A stretch of 56,621 nucleotides of DNA, from contig JAFTCP010000022.1 in NCBI GenBank assembly GCA_017454625.1, forward strand, positions 1 to 56,621. The letters run 5' to 3'. Shown one piece after another: positions 43,842-52,938 of this stretch. Position 1 is the first letter of the stretch; each line of letters begins with the position of its first letter. Position numbers and translations under genes: made by a program. This DNA is from Synergistaceae bacterium (GTDB lineage: Bacteria; Synergistota; Synergistia; Synergistales; Aminobacteriaceae). The notes beneath the pieces were generated by a model. That model was not told the DNA's origin. It searched no databases and saw only the letters and a list, made by a program, of their open reading frames with translations.

Positions 43842-45440
43842 ATGCAGGAAAAGAAAATCGTAAATATCCCTTCACTCATCAGCGATTATTACACGCTTGC
43901 TCCCAATCCTGACGACAAGACCCAGCAGGTTGCGTTCGGAACTTCAGGACATCGCGGCTCTTCTGCGCTTCACAGCTTCAATGAGGCTCATATTCTCGCG
44001 ATTGCTCAGGCCGTCTATGAACACCGTACAGCGGAGAAAATTCCCGGCCCGTTATACATCGGAGCAGACACTCACTCGCTTTCTGAACCGTCAATGAGAA
44101 CTTGCGTTGAAGTTTTAGCGGCTAACGGCGTTGAGATAATTTTGCAGGAAAAATTTGCGCCGACACCGACACCCGTAGTTTCACGAGCAATTCTTGAGCA
44201 CAACAGAACGCCCGGCAACAAGACGGCTGACGGAATGGTCATCACTCCTTCGCATAACCCGCCGACTGACGGAGGAATTAAATACGATCCGCCTTCGGGA
44301 GGCCCTGCAAGTCCGGAGATTACGAGCAAAATTCAGAACCGAGCCAATGAGTTAATTCGTCAAGGTGTCGACAAAATTAAACGTGTTCCGTTTGAGAAGG
44401 CAATAAAAATGGACAACGTTCACTTTGAAGATTACGTTCTGCCGTATGTCAAAGCTCTTGCTACGGTTGTTGACATGGAAGCAATTGCTAAGTCAGGCTT
44501 GAAAATCGGCGCGGATCCTCTCGGCGGTTCAGGAATTTATTACTGGGCACCAATCGCAGAAGTCTACGGAATTAAAAATCTCGAAGTCGTTAATCCCAAT
44601 CTTGACCCGACATTTTCATTCATGCCTCCTGACCACGACGGAAAAATCCGCATGGACTGTTCATCGCCCTGGGCTATGGCCAATTTAATCAAGCTGAAGG
44701 ACGATTACGATATTGCATTCGGCAACGACACGGATTATGACCGACATGGAATAGTAACTCCGCAGGGATTAATGAACCCGAACGCGTATTTGTCAGTCGC
44801 AGTTCAGCATTTATTCACATCAAGAAAAGGCTGGAGAGCGGACGCGGCAGTTGGCAAAACTGTAGTATCAAGCTCAATCATTGACCGTGTAACCGCAGGA
44901 ATTGGCCGTAAACTTTGCGAAGTTCCTGTAGGCTTCAAGTGGTTTGTTGACGGACTTCTTGACGGCTCAATGGGCTTCGGCGGAGAAGAGAGCGCAGGAG
45001 CTTCATTCTTGTGCAAGGACGGTTCAGTTTGGACGACCGACAAAGACGGCATAATCATGGACTTGCTTGCTGTTGAGATTACGGCGACGACGGGTAAAAA
45101 TCCTGCTCAGCATTACGACGAAATCAAAGCGAAATACGGCACGAGCTATTACGCGCGAATTGACACTCCGGCGACACCTGAACAGAAAGCCGCGCTCGGA
45201 AAATTATCACCTGAGGACATCAAAGCTGACACACTCGCGGGCGACAAGATTACGGCGAAGTTCACGAAGGCTCCGGGAAATAACGCATCAATCGGCGGCC
45301 TTAAGGTTACGACAGAAAACGGATGGTTTGCGGCTCGTCCGTCTGGAACTGAGAATATCTGCAAGCTCTACGCTGAAAGTTTCGTAAGCCCTGAGCATCT
45401 GAAGAAAATTCAGGAAGAAGCCCAGAAGATTATTGCATAA
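43842..45440 (+). CDS. pgm: Phosphoglucomutase (alpha-D-glucose phosphate specific)
   Basis: Interconverts glucose 1-phosphate and glucose 6-phosphate. 532 residues with the four domains of the alpha-D-phosphohexomutases: [10 protein letters not shown] near the N-terminus, the phosphoserine loop [17 protein letters not shown], the metal loop [10 protein letters not shown], the sugar-binding loop GGEESAGAS and the phosphate loop [11 protein letters not shown]. This is the E. coli Pgm type rather than the shorter PgcA type. It has its own promoter and a terminator after it. Confidence 0.96.
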   Translation: MQEKKIVNIPSLISDYYTLAPNPDDKTQQVAFGTSGHRGSSALHSFNEAHILAIAQAVYEHRTAEKIPGPLYIGADTHSLSEPSMRTCVEVLAANGVEIILQEKFAPTPTPVVSRAILEHNRTPGNKTADGMVITPSHNPPTDGGIKYDPPSGGPASPEITSKIQNRANELIRQGVDKIKRVPFEKAIKMDNVHFEDYVLPYVKALATVVDMEAIAKSGLKIGADPLGGSGIYYWAPIAEVYGIKNLEVVNPNLDPTFSFMPPDHDGKIRMDCSSPWAMANLIKLKDDYDIAFGNDTDYDRHGIVTPQGLMNPNAYLSVAVQHLFTSRKGWRADAAVGKTVVSSSIIDRVTAGIGRKLCEVPVGFKWFVDGLLDGSMGFGGEESAGASFLCKDGSVWTTDKDGIIMDLLAVEITATTGKNPAQHYDEIKAKYGTSYYARIDTPATPEQKAALGKLSPEDIKADTLAGDKITAKFTKAPGNNASIGGLKVTTENGWFAARPSGTENICKLYAESFVSPEHLKKIQEEAQKIIA

Positions 45441-45455
45441 GTGAGAAATTTTCTG

Positions 45456-45485
45456 CCCTCTGGATTTTCCCTCCGGAGGGTTTTA
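45456..45485 (+). terminator. Rho-independent terminator after pgm
   Basis: CCCTCTGG (45456-45463) pairs with CCGGAGGG (45473-45480), one G-U pair, nine-base loop, followed by TTTTA. dprA starts 17 bases beyond its stem, so dprA may rely on readthrough or on an overlooked promoter. Confidence 0.8.
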
Positions 45486-45497
45486 TTATGTTAAAGC

Positions 45498-46601
45498 ATG
45501 AACGACACAACACGAGCAGGATTATTATTAAACGCCGCGAATATTCCCTGTGAATTTTTCCTGAAACTCTGCAATGATTATCAGCCCTCAGAATTATTCG
45601 CAGGTCCTACGTTTTGGAGAGAACTCGGCTTAAGTGAAGAACAAATTTCCAGACTATCAAGTTTGCTCGCTAAAGACGGCTGGGCTGAACGTGAGCTTGA
45701 ACAGGTCGAAGCATTAAACGCGAGATTTATTACGGCGAAAGATATTGATTATCCCGCAAAACTCTTTGACATCATCAGGCCGCCCGTCGGATTATACGTT
45801 CAAGGCAAAGTTAATCTCTCGCTTCCGTCCGTCTCAATCGTCGGAACCCGAAAATGCAGCTCATACGGACAACTCACAGCATCAGGACTTGCGCGCGCTT
45901 TAGCCCAGAACAACATAATCACAATCAGCGGAGGCGCACGAGGAATTGACAGCCACGCTCACAGAGGAGCACTCAGCGCTGACGGAATTACAATAGCCGT
46001 GTTCGGAACTTCGATAGACAAAATTTATCCGACTGAGAACAGAGATTTATTCTCACGCATTCTTGAACGAGGAGCAATAATCTCCGAATATCCGCTTAAC
46101 TCCGGAGGCGATAAATGGCATTTCCCCGAACGTAATAAAATTATCGCGGGGCTTGCGTCTCGTGTTGTCGTCGTTGAAGCTGGCGAGAAGAGCGGAGCAT
46201 TAATCACAGCAACATTAGCGCGTAAAATTGGCCGGGAATTATGGGCTGTTCCAGGAAGAATTAATGAGGAAATCTGCAAGGGAACGAATAAATTAATCTC
46301 CGACGGCGCAAAATGTTTGTACGACATTAACGCTTTCATTGAGACCTTCACGGGAAAAAGTTTACAGCTTGACTTGTTCACCGACGAGAAAGAGAACGTG
46401 AAACCGACTAACTCACCTCCTGAATTGTCAGACGACGAAAAAGTGATATATTCTTTGCTTCAGAGACAGGGAGGAAGATTAATCGATGAGCTTATTTCTG
46501 AGAGTAAACTTGATGCTTCGAGCGTGCAATTTGCATTGATGAGCTTAGAGGCTGAAGGCTTAATCATCGAGAAATCCGGGAGATATTCAGCTTCTGTGTG
46601 A
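45498..46601 (+). CDS. dprA: DprA, DNA-processing protein A
   Basis: Loads RecA on incoming single-stranded DNA during natural transformation. 367 residues: an N-terminal helical domain, a Rossmann core around 105-300 with SIVGTRKCSSYGQ, ISGGARGIDSHAHRGAL and FGTSIDKIYPTENRDLF then FPERNKIIAGLA and EAGEKSGALITATLA, and a C-terminal winged helix around 310-367. Complete. No other competence gene lies nearby. Confidence 0.95.
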   Translation: MNDTTRAGLLLNAANIPCEFFLKLCNDYQPSELFAGPTFWRELGLSEEQISRLSSLLAKDGWAERELEQVEALNARFITAKDIDYPAKLFDIIRPPVGLYVQGKVNLSLPSVSIVGTRKCSSYGQLTASGLARALAQNNIITISGGARGIDSHAHRGALSADGITIAVFGTSIDKIYPTENRDLFSRILERGAIISEYPLNSGGDKWHFPERNKIIAGLASRVVVVEAGEKSGALITATLARKIGRELWAVPGRINEEICKGTNKLISDGAKCLYDINAFIETFTGKSLQLDLFTDEKENVKPTNSPPELSDDEKVIYSLLQRQGGRLIDELISESKLDASSVQFALMSLEAEGLIIEKSGRYSASV

Positions 46602-46670
46602 AAAGATTGTGAGATGCGATAATTTTCTCAAACTAGCAAAATCATAATTCGTCAAGAAAAATGTAATCAC

Positions 46671-46827
46671 GCCTAAAGACAGGGAGGGTAAAACTATCAC
46701 AATTTATAATTCGCTCAATGGATAATAAGACTGGAAAACAAGGGAAAAAATCATGAGATTAAAACTCGCAAGACTAATAACGCATCACGCAAAAAATAAT
46801 TACACTTGAAGACAGGGAGGAGAAATT
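46671..46827 (+). repeat. Echoes of the rqcP 5' region
   Basis: CTAAAGACAGGGAGGGTAAA at 46674-46693 repeats the rqcP leader CTTGAAGACAGGGAGGAGAAA at 46805-46825. A second partial copy, 46740-46800, repeats the first rqcP codons (ATGAGATTAAAACT against ATGAGACTTGATAA). These copies account for most of the 46602-46827 gap; a TATAAT at 46705-46710 lacks a convincing -35. Confidence 0.65.
46753..46809 (+). CDS. Possible 18-residue leader ORF before rqcP
   Basis: ATG 46753, preceded by AAGGGA, opens an 18-codon frame MRLKLARLITHHAK and a four-residue end, close to the RqcP start MRLDKFLKLARLVKRR with three residues missing. It stops just before the rqcP ribosome site. It looks like a duplicated gene start with the frame kept; translation is not shown. 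Confidence 0.35.
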   Translation: MRLKLARLITHHAKNNYT

Positions 46828-47103
46828 ATGAGACTTGATAAATTCTTAAAACTAGCTAGACTTGTAAAACGTCGGACAGTCGCACAAGAAATGATCGAAC
46901 TCGGAGCGGTCAGACTTGAAGGCCGGGAATGCAAGCCCTCAAGCGAAGTTCGGGAAGGAAATATTATAGAGATTGCTTACATTAACAGAGTTTTGAAGGT
47001 GAAAGTGTTGTGTGCTGACGAGGCAGTTTTGAAACGTCCTAAAGTAATTTCATGGGAACAATTAGAAGAACGCCCCGTTAAGCCCGACGAAAAACCATTT
47101 TAA
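46828..47103 (+). CDS. rqcP: RqcP-like S4-domain ribosome rescue protein
   Basis: 91 residues, mostly an S4 RNA-binding domain (MRLDKFLKLARLVKRRTVA, then GAVRLEGRECKPSSEV). This is the size and pattern of RqcP (YabO/Hsp15-like), which binds stalled 50S subunits with RqcH and supports addition of alanine tails. No rqcH gene is in the window. The start has GGGAGGAG. It is followed by eno. Confidence 0.85.
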   Translation: MRLDKFLKLARLVKRRTVAQEMIELGAVRLEGRECKPSSEVREGNIIEIAYINRVLKVKVLCADEAVLKRPKVISWEQLEERPVKPDEKPF

Positions 47104-47125
47104 TTTTTCCGCTTGCCATTTATAA

Positions 47126-48460
<1,335 letters not shown>

Positions 48461-48466
48461 TTTATC

Positions 48467-48883
48467 ATGGCATTCGTAGAACCCGAATTCATTCTTGATG
48501 ATGTAAAGCGCATAATCTCAACCGACAAAGCTCCTGCGGCAATCGGCCCTTACTCTCAGGCAATCCAGGCTGGCGAATTTCTTTACGTGTCCGGTCAAAT
48601 TCCTGTGAACCCGGCAAACGGGACTTTCTCGGAAGACATAACCGAACAGGCTAAACAGTCGCTCGAAAATCTCAAGGCAATTATTGAGGCAGCAGGTTAT
48701 TCCTTAAGCGACGTTGTGAAAACTACGGTATTTGCTTCGGACATAGCGAATTTCGCGAAGATTAACGAGGTCTACGCAAAATATTTTCCAAGCGATGCTC
48801 CGGCACGTTCATTTGTCGCAGTGAAAGACTTACCGAAGGCTGTAGGCGTTGAGATTGAGGCAGTAGCCTGGAGAAAGAAATAA
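48467..48883 (+). CDS. ridA: RidA family enamine/imine deaminase
   Basis: Hydrolyses reactive 2-aminoacrylate and similar enamines. 138 residues, with about 14 extra N-terminal residues compared with the common RidA start; the family match begins at KRIISTDKAPAAIGPYSQA. VSGQIPVNP, the later FAKINEVYAKYF and DAPARSFVAVKDLP (with the substrate-binding Arg) are typical. No in-frame start lies closer to the family match. It starts six bases after eno. Confidence 0.93.
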   Translation: MAFVEPEFILDDVKRIISTDKAPAAIGPYSQAIQAGEFLYVSGQIPVNPANGTFSEDITEQAKQSLENLKAIIEAAGYSLSDVVKTTVFASDIANFAKINEVYAKYFPSDAPARSFVAVKDLPKAVGVEIEAVAWRKK

Positions 48884-48948
48884 CTTTAACGCAATTTTAT
48901 GAGCTTGAGGCTTGAAATATCAGCTTCAGGCTTCATTGTGATTTTGAC

Positions 48949-48990
48949 GTAAAATATTTCACAGGTATTTACATTATAGAAATATTTTAC
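48949..48990. promoter_or_regulatory. Perfect 12-bp inverted repeat upstream of yajC
   Basis: GTAAAATATTTC (48949-48960) and GAAATATTTTAC (48979-48990) with an 18-base spacer. It has no T run, so a terminator is unlikely. A TTGACG at 48944-48949 overlaps its left arm and a TATTTA at 48966-48971 is in the spacer (16-base gap), so it may be an operator over a promoter for the yajC-secD-secF unit. A weaker hairpin with two G-U pairs precedes it (48907-48934). Confidence 0.4.
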
Positions 48991-49023
48991 ACGCTGAAGT
49001 TTTAGGCTTTGAAGAGTAAGACC

Positions 49024-49068
49024 ATGAATTTTAGCGCAAGAAATAATTTTTTGGAGGTAATTTTTTAG
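49024..49068 (+). CDS. Possible 14-residue leader ORF before yajC
   Basis: ATG 49024 opens a 14-codon frame (MNFSARNNFLEVIF) whose TAG stop lies one base before the yajC ATG and which contains the yajC ribosome site GGAGG. Its own site is only AAGAG. It may couple translation or be chance. Confidence 0.2.
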   Translation: MNFSARNNFLEVIF

Positions 49069-49069
49069 T

Positions 49070-49450
49070 ATGGCAGAAACAACAACAGCAGTATCGCCGT
49101 GCGGCGGAAGTGCCCCATCAGGTTCCGGCGGAGGAGCTGGAGCTGAAGGAGCGGCAGGAGCTCAGGGCGGAATTATGGGGATGCTTTTTCCTCTTGCAAT
49201 ATTCGTATTAATATTTTATTTCTTCATCATTCGTCCCCAGAGAAAACGTGATAAGCAGCAGAAAAATATGATTGACAGCATAACGCGAGGAGATCAGATT
49301 ATCACGATTGGCGGATTTTACGGTACAGTCCGTGAAGTTCGTGATGATTCGTTCCAGATTGAGATTGCCGAAGGAGTTCGCGTTACAATTCTGAAGTCAG
49401 CAGTTCAGGGCAAACGTGCAGTCAAACAGCAGCAGGAGGCAGCGTCTTAA
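49070..49450 (+). CDS. yajC: YajC, Sec translocase accessory subunit
   Basis: 126-residue inner-membrane protein that joins SecDF. After a Gly/Ala-rich N-terminal stretch (about 10-34) comes one membrane helix (about 40-56) followed by FIIRPQRKRDKQQKNM and the conserved RGDQIITIGGFYGTV block. The Gly/Ala-rich lead is longer than usual. secD overlaps its stop by one base. Confidence 0.95.
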   Translation: MAETTTAVSPCGGSAPSGSGGGAGAEGAAGAQGGIMGMLFPLAIFVLIFYFFIIRPQRKRDKQQKNMIDSITRGDQIITIGGFYGTVREVRDDSFQIEIAEGVRVTILKSAVQGKRAVKQQQEAAS

Positions 49451-50832
49451 TGAATCGTGCGGATAAATTTCGCTTCTGGCTCGTTTTAATCGTAATTGTC
49501 GGAGCGTTATGCTATGCGTATTTCGAGAGGAACGGGCTTAATCTCGGTCTTGACCTCAAAGGAGGAGCGCATATAGTTCTTCAGGCAAAAGACACTCCCG
49601 AAAATCCTTTGCGTGATGACAGCATTGACAGGTTATTAGCAGTCTTAAGAAATCGTATTGACCAGTATGGAGTTGCTGAGCCGATTATTCAGAAGTCGGG
49701 TTCAGACAGAATTATTGTAGATTTGCCCGGCATTCAGGACCCGGCGGCCGCGCTTGAACTCATCGGCAGAACGGCACAGATGGACTTTCGCGAGGTCTTA
49801 GCGTCAACAGGAAGCAATTTACCGGTTGAGCCTCAGCGGAGAAATTACGACAGCGATATTCAGTTCGTGAATGCTCAGGAGAGATGGCGGCAGGAAGTCG
49901 CGAGATTGAGCAATGCCAGCGCAGATTTGGTTGCTCGCTCAAAGACTGTCGAAGGCTCAATCGTCGCTCCTGCTGAAGAAGCCGGAATGTTTTACCTGCT
50001 TGGGCCTGTGCTTCTCTCCGGAAAAGATTTAGACAACGCCGAAGTCAACCCTGACAGTCTCGGAAGAATGGGCGTATCTTTAGAGTTCAACTCAAACGGA
50101 GCAAGATTATTCGAGGACGCAACAGCACGTTTAATCGGCAAACAGTTAGCAATTGTGCTTGATAACGTCGTAATTTCTGCCCCTGTCGTTCAGGATAGAA
50201 TAGGCGGAGGACGCGCGCAAATAACAGGAAGATTTACAGCTGATGAGGCCGGACGCTTAGCGATAATGTTAAAAGCCGGTGCATTGCCTGTAGCCGTCGA
50301 GATTGCAGAGAACCGTTCAGTTGGTCCGAGCTTGGGAGCTGACAGCGTTAAACAGGGACTTGAAGCCGGATTGTTCGGTGCTGGAATGGTTTTAGTCTTC
50401 ATGCTGCTTTATTACCAGTTTAGAGGATTAGCCGCAGACTTAGCACTCGCCGTTACGATTTTATTGATTTTCGCGGGACTAATCGCCTTCAACGCAACTT
50501 TGACACTTCCCGGCATCGCAGGAATTATCTTGACGCTTGGAATGGCCGTTGATGGAAACGTTTTAATCTACGAGCGCATCCGTGAGGAACAGAACGCGGG
50601 AAAAACTCCTATGGCCGCTCTTGATTCAGGCTTCAGAAAAGCTCTCGTTACAATTCTTGACAGCAACATCACAACTTTGATTGCGGCGTTAGTCCTGTTC
50701 TATTTCGGTTCGGGATCAGTCAGAGGCTTCGGAGTAACTTTGTCGGTTGGTCTTGTCGCGAGCGTTTTCGCTAATATTGTCGTAACACGTGCGATATTGC
50801 AGTTGTTCGTAAAGCGTGGAGGGAGGAATTAA
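49450..50832 (+). CDS. secD: SecD, protein translocase subunit
   Basis: Inner-membrane subunit that uses proton motive force to pull proteins through the Sec channel. 460 residues, six membrane helices. The N-terminal motif GLNLGLDLKGGAHIVL, P1 periplasmic domain with the DLPGIQDPAAALELIGRTA block, and the membrane motif GIAGIILTLGMAVDGNVLIYERIREE are family features. It overlaps yajC and secF by one base each. Confidence 0.97.
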   Translation: MNRADKFRFWLVLIVIVGALCYAYFERNGLNLGLDLKGGAHIVLQAKDTPENPLRDDSIDRLLAVLRNRIDQYGVAEPIIQKSGSDRIIVDLPGIQDPAAALELIGRTAQMDFREVLASTGSNLPVEPQRRNYDSDIQFVNAQERWRQEVARLSNASADLVARSKTVEGSIVAPAEEAGMFYLLGPVLLSGKDLDNAEVNPDSLGRMGVSLEFNSNGARLFEDATARLIGKQLAIVLDNVVISAPVVQDRIGGGRAQITGRFTADEAGRLAIMLKAGALPVAVEIAENRSVGPSLGADSVKQGLEAGLFGAGMVLVFMLLYYQFRGLAADLALAVTILLIFAGLIAFNATLTLPGIAGIILTLGMAVDGNVLIYERIREEQNAGKTPMAALDSGFRKALVTILDSNITTLIAALVLFYFGSGSVRGFGVTLSVGLVASVFANIVVTRAILQLFVKRGGRN

Positions 50833-51698
50833 TGATGAGCAGATTAAATCTCAATTTTGACTTCATGAGCCATCGTAAATTAGCCCTCACTATAAGCCTT
50901 GTGCTCGTAATCGCCAGTATAGCTTTATTATTAACTCGCGGCTTAAACTTAGGAATTGACTTTACCGGCGGTAATGTAATTCAGGTTGAGTTCGATAACA
51001 GGCCGGAGATTAACGGGGTACGCACTGTAATATCCGGAGTTGTTGCGCGTGAAGCGATGATACAGAATTTCGGCGAGAAGGGAATAATTATCCGAACCAA
51101 CGAGGACACCGAAGAGAGCCGTGAAGCTGTCGTTAAGGCTTTGCAGAATAATTATGCTGATATGAGAGTTACGGGCTTTGAGAAGGTCGGGCCTGTTGTC
51201 GGCGGAGAATTACGAAGACAGGCTATAATCGGCGTATCAATCGCGCTTGTTGCCATTCTGATTTATATTACGCTTCGTTTCCAGTTCAGATTTGCTGTAG
51301 TGAGCGTTGTTCCTCTTGTTCATGACGTAATTATCGCGCTGGGCTTCTTCAGTCTCACTCAAATGGAAATAGGCTCATCTTTCATCGCGGCAATTCTCAC
51401 AATCGTAGGCTACTCGCTGAACAACACGATTATCATTCTTGACCGTGTACGTGAGAACTGGGGCGGTCTCTCTCGTGAAGGAATTGTTAATCTCGTCAAT
51501 AAATCGTTGAACCAGACATTAGCACGAACGATTAATACGACATTGACGACTTTATTCCCGGTAATCGCGCTTTGCGTATGGGGCGGGCCTGTGTTAATGG
51601 CTTTCAGTTACGCAATGTTAGTAGGCATGATAGCCGGAACTTGGAGTTCAATGTTTGTAGCTACGGGCTTGCTTTGTGAGTGGCAGGGCAAGAAGTAA
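50832..51698 (+). CDS. secF: SecF, protein translocase subunit
   Basis: Partner of SecD. 288 residues with six membrane helices; TRGLNLGIDFTGGNVIQV near the N-terminus, a short periplasmic domain and the late motif IVGYSLNNTIIILDRVRENW with TLTTLFPVIALCVWGG. The gene ends the yajC-secD-secF unit before a terminator. A shortened tandem copy of its last codons and terminator follows. Confidence 0.97.
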   Translation: MMSRLNLNFDFMSHRKLALTISLVLVIASIALLLTRGLNLGIDFTGGNVIQVEFDNRPEINGVRTVISGVVAREAMIQNFGEKGIIIRTNEDTEESREAVVKALQNNYADMRVTGFEKVGPVVGGELRRQAIIGVSIALVAILIYITLRFQFRFAVVSVVPLVHDVIIALGFFSLTQMEIGSSFIAAILTIVGYSLNNTIIILDRVRENWGGLSREGIVNLVNKSLNQTLARTINTTLTTLFPVIALCVWGGPVLMAFSYAMLVGMIAGTWSSMFVATGLLCEWQGKK

Positions 51699-51752
51699 TT
51701 ATTAATAATTGGCCGGAGTGATTTGCTTTCGGTCTTTATGAGAAAAATTTAT

Positions 51753-51787
51753 CCGGAGGCTCTTTGTTCAGGGCTTCCGGTTTTTTT
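51753..51787 (+). terminator. Rho-independent terminator after secF
   Basis: CCGGAGGC (51753-51760) pairs with GCTTCCGG (51773-51780), with one G-U pair, and is followed by seven T. A diverged copy of the same hairpin region occurs at 51852-51882 inside the secF echo. Confidence 0.85.
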
Positions 51788-51800
51788 GCAATAAATTATC

Positions 51801-51882
51801 GATGTTCATAGTTACGGGCTTGCGCAGGACAAGAAGTAATATTGACAATTTGCCGGGAGCTTCACGCTTCAGTTTTTTTTGC
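51801..51882 (+). repeat. Tandem echo of the secF 3' end and terminator
   Basis: GATGTTCATAGTTACGGGCT, then GCAGGACAAGAAGTAAT, repeats AATGTTTGTAGCTACGGGCT and GCAGGGCAAGAAGTAAT at 51650-51698, with about ten bases removed. It continues through a reduced hairpin and a run of eight T. It occupies much of the gap before ddl, which otherwise shows only a TATAAT at 51920-51925 without a good -35. Confidence 0.8.
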
Positions 51883-51960
51883 GGCTGTAGTGTAAGCATA
51901 AAATTTGTCAATTTGCGATTATAATTATGCGTCGAAATTTATTATGAGGTGATAGATTTT

Positions 51961-52869
51961 ATGATTGCAGTATTATGCGGAGGCGACGGAAAAGAACGCG
52001 AAGTTTCACTCAGAAGCGGAAAAGCCGTATGTGATGCCCTCAATGAAACCGGAGAATTTGAGGCGGAACTGCTTGACTTGAAGGCTCTTTCTGATGTCGC
52101 AAAAGTTAAAGGTTACGACGGAGCTTTTATCGCGATGCATGGCGACTGGGGAGAAGGCGGATTACTTCAAGCTAAATTGGCCGAGATGAAAATTCCCTAC
52201 ACAGGTTCAGGCCCTGAAGCCAGCGCGCTCGCTATGAATAAATGGAAGGCTCAGGAAGTTTTCAAGAAAGAGGGCATAAGAACTCCCAACGCTTTACTAT
52301 GGCCGCAAAGTTTCGCTGACGTAAAAGCTAAGTTCGGGCTTGATGTCGTCGTCAAACCGTGTTCAGGCGGAAGCACGGTCGGGCTATCGATTATTCGCGG
52401 ACTTACGGAATTAGCATTGACGAAAGCGGCTTATTTAGCTCGTGAAAGTTACAACGGTGATGTTATCGTTGAAGAATACATTGACGGACGCGAATTAACC
52501 TGCGCAGTCTGGGACAATCACGGCAAAACCGAAGCACTCCCGATTATCGAGATTAAACCTCATGAGGGCTTCTACGATTACGCCAACAAATACACAGCCG
52601 GAGCAACTGAATATATCGTTCCTGCAAAGTTGACTGATGAAGAAATTTCGCAGGTCTCAGAGATGGCCGTAAAAGCTCATAAAGTTTTGGGCTGCTCAGG
52701 ATACAGCCGCTCGGATTTCAGGTTATCGAATGACGGGAAGGCTTATATCCTCGAAGTTAATACGGCTCCTGGAATGACAGCGACAAGTTTAGTTCCGAAA
52801 GCCGCCAAAGCTAAAGGAATAAGCATGTCTGAGTTCGTAAAAGCTGTTATGAAGATGGCCCATTTGTAG
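51961..52869 (+). CDS. ddl: D-alanine--D-alanine ligase
   Basis: ATP-grasp ligase that makes the D-Ala-D-Ala dipeptide for peptidoglycan. 302 residues from ATG 51961 (GAGGTG upstream; the in-frame GTG at 51949 lies within that site). Blocks: GGDGKEREVSLRSGKAV near the start, HGDWGEGG, VVKPCSGGSTVGLS, EYIDGRELTC, SRSDFRL and EVNTAPGMT. A terminator-like hairpin follows. Confidence 0.96.
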   Translation: MIAVLCGGDGKEREVSLRSGKAVCDALNETGEFEAELLDLKALSDVAKVKGYDGAFIAMHGDWGEGGLLQAKLAEMKIPYTGSGPEASALAMNKWKAQEVFKKEGIRTPNALLWPQSFADVKAKFGLDVVVKPCSGGSTVGLSIIRGLTELALTKAAYLARESYNGDVIVEEYIDGRELTCAVWDNHGKTEALPIIEIKPHEGFYDYANKYTAGATEYIVPAKLTDEEISQVSEMAVKAHKVLGCSGYSRSDFRLSNDGKAYILEVNTAPGMTATSLVPKAAKAKGISMSEFVKAVMKMAHL

Positions 52870-52881
52870 AGAAATGATAAC

Positions 52882-52919
52882 GCCGGAAGCTCGTTAAAGA
52901 GTTTTCGGCCAATTTTTAT
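52882..52919 (+). terminator. Hairpin terminator between ddl and the nuclease gene
   Basis: GCCGGAAGCTC (52882-52892) pairs with GAGTTTTCGGC (52899-52909) over 11 positions with two G-U pairs, six-base loop, followed by CAATTTTTATT. It sits only four bases before the GAGGAGGA ribosome site region, so it could also act as an attenuator. Confidence 0.65.
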
Positions 52920-52938
52920 TACGAGGAGGAAGATTAAC

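Noticed and set aside
44072-45387. Several open frames inside pgm, on both strands
   Set aside because: They are shadows of the GC-richer third positions of pgm, with no family matches or ribosome sites.
46705-46710. TATAAT elements shared by gaps before rqcP, eno and ddl
   Set aside because: None has a convincing -35 at normal spacing, and such hexamers are expected by chance in AT-rich gaps.
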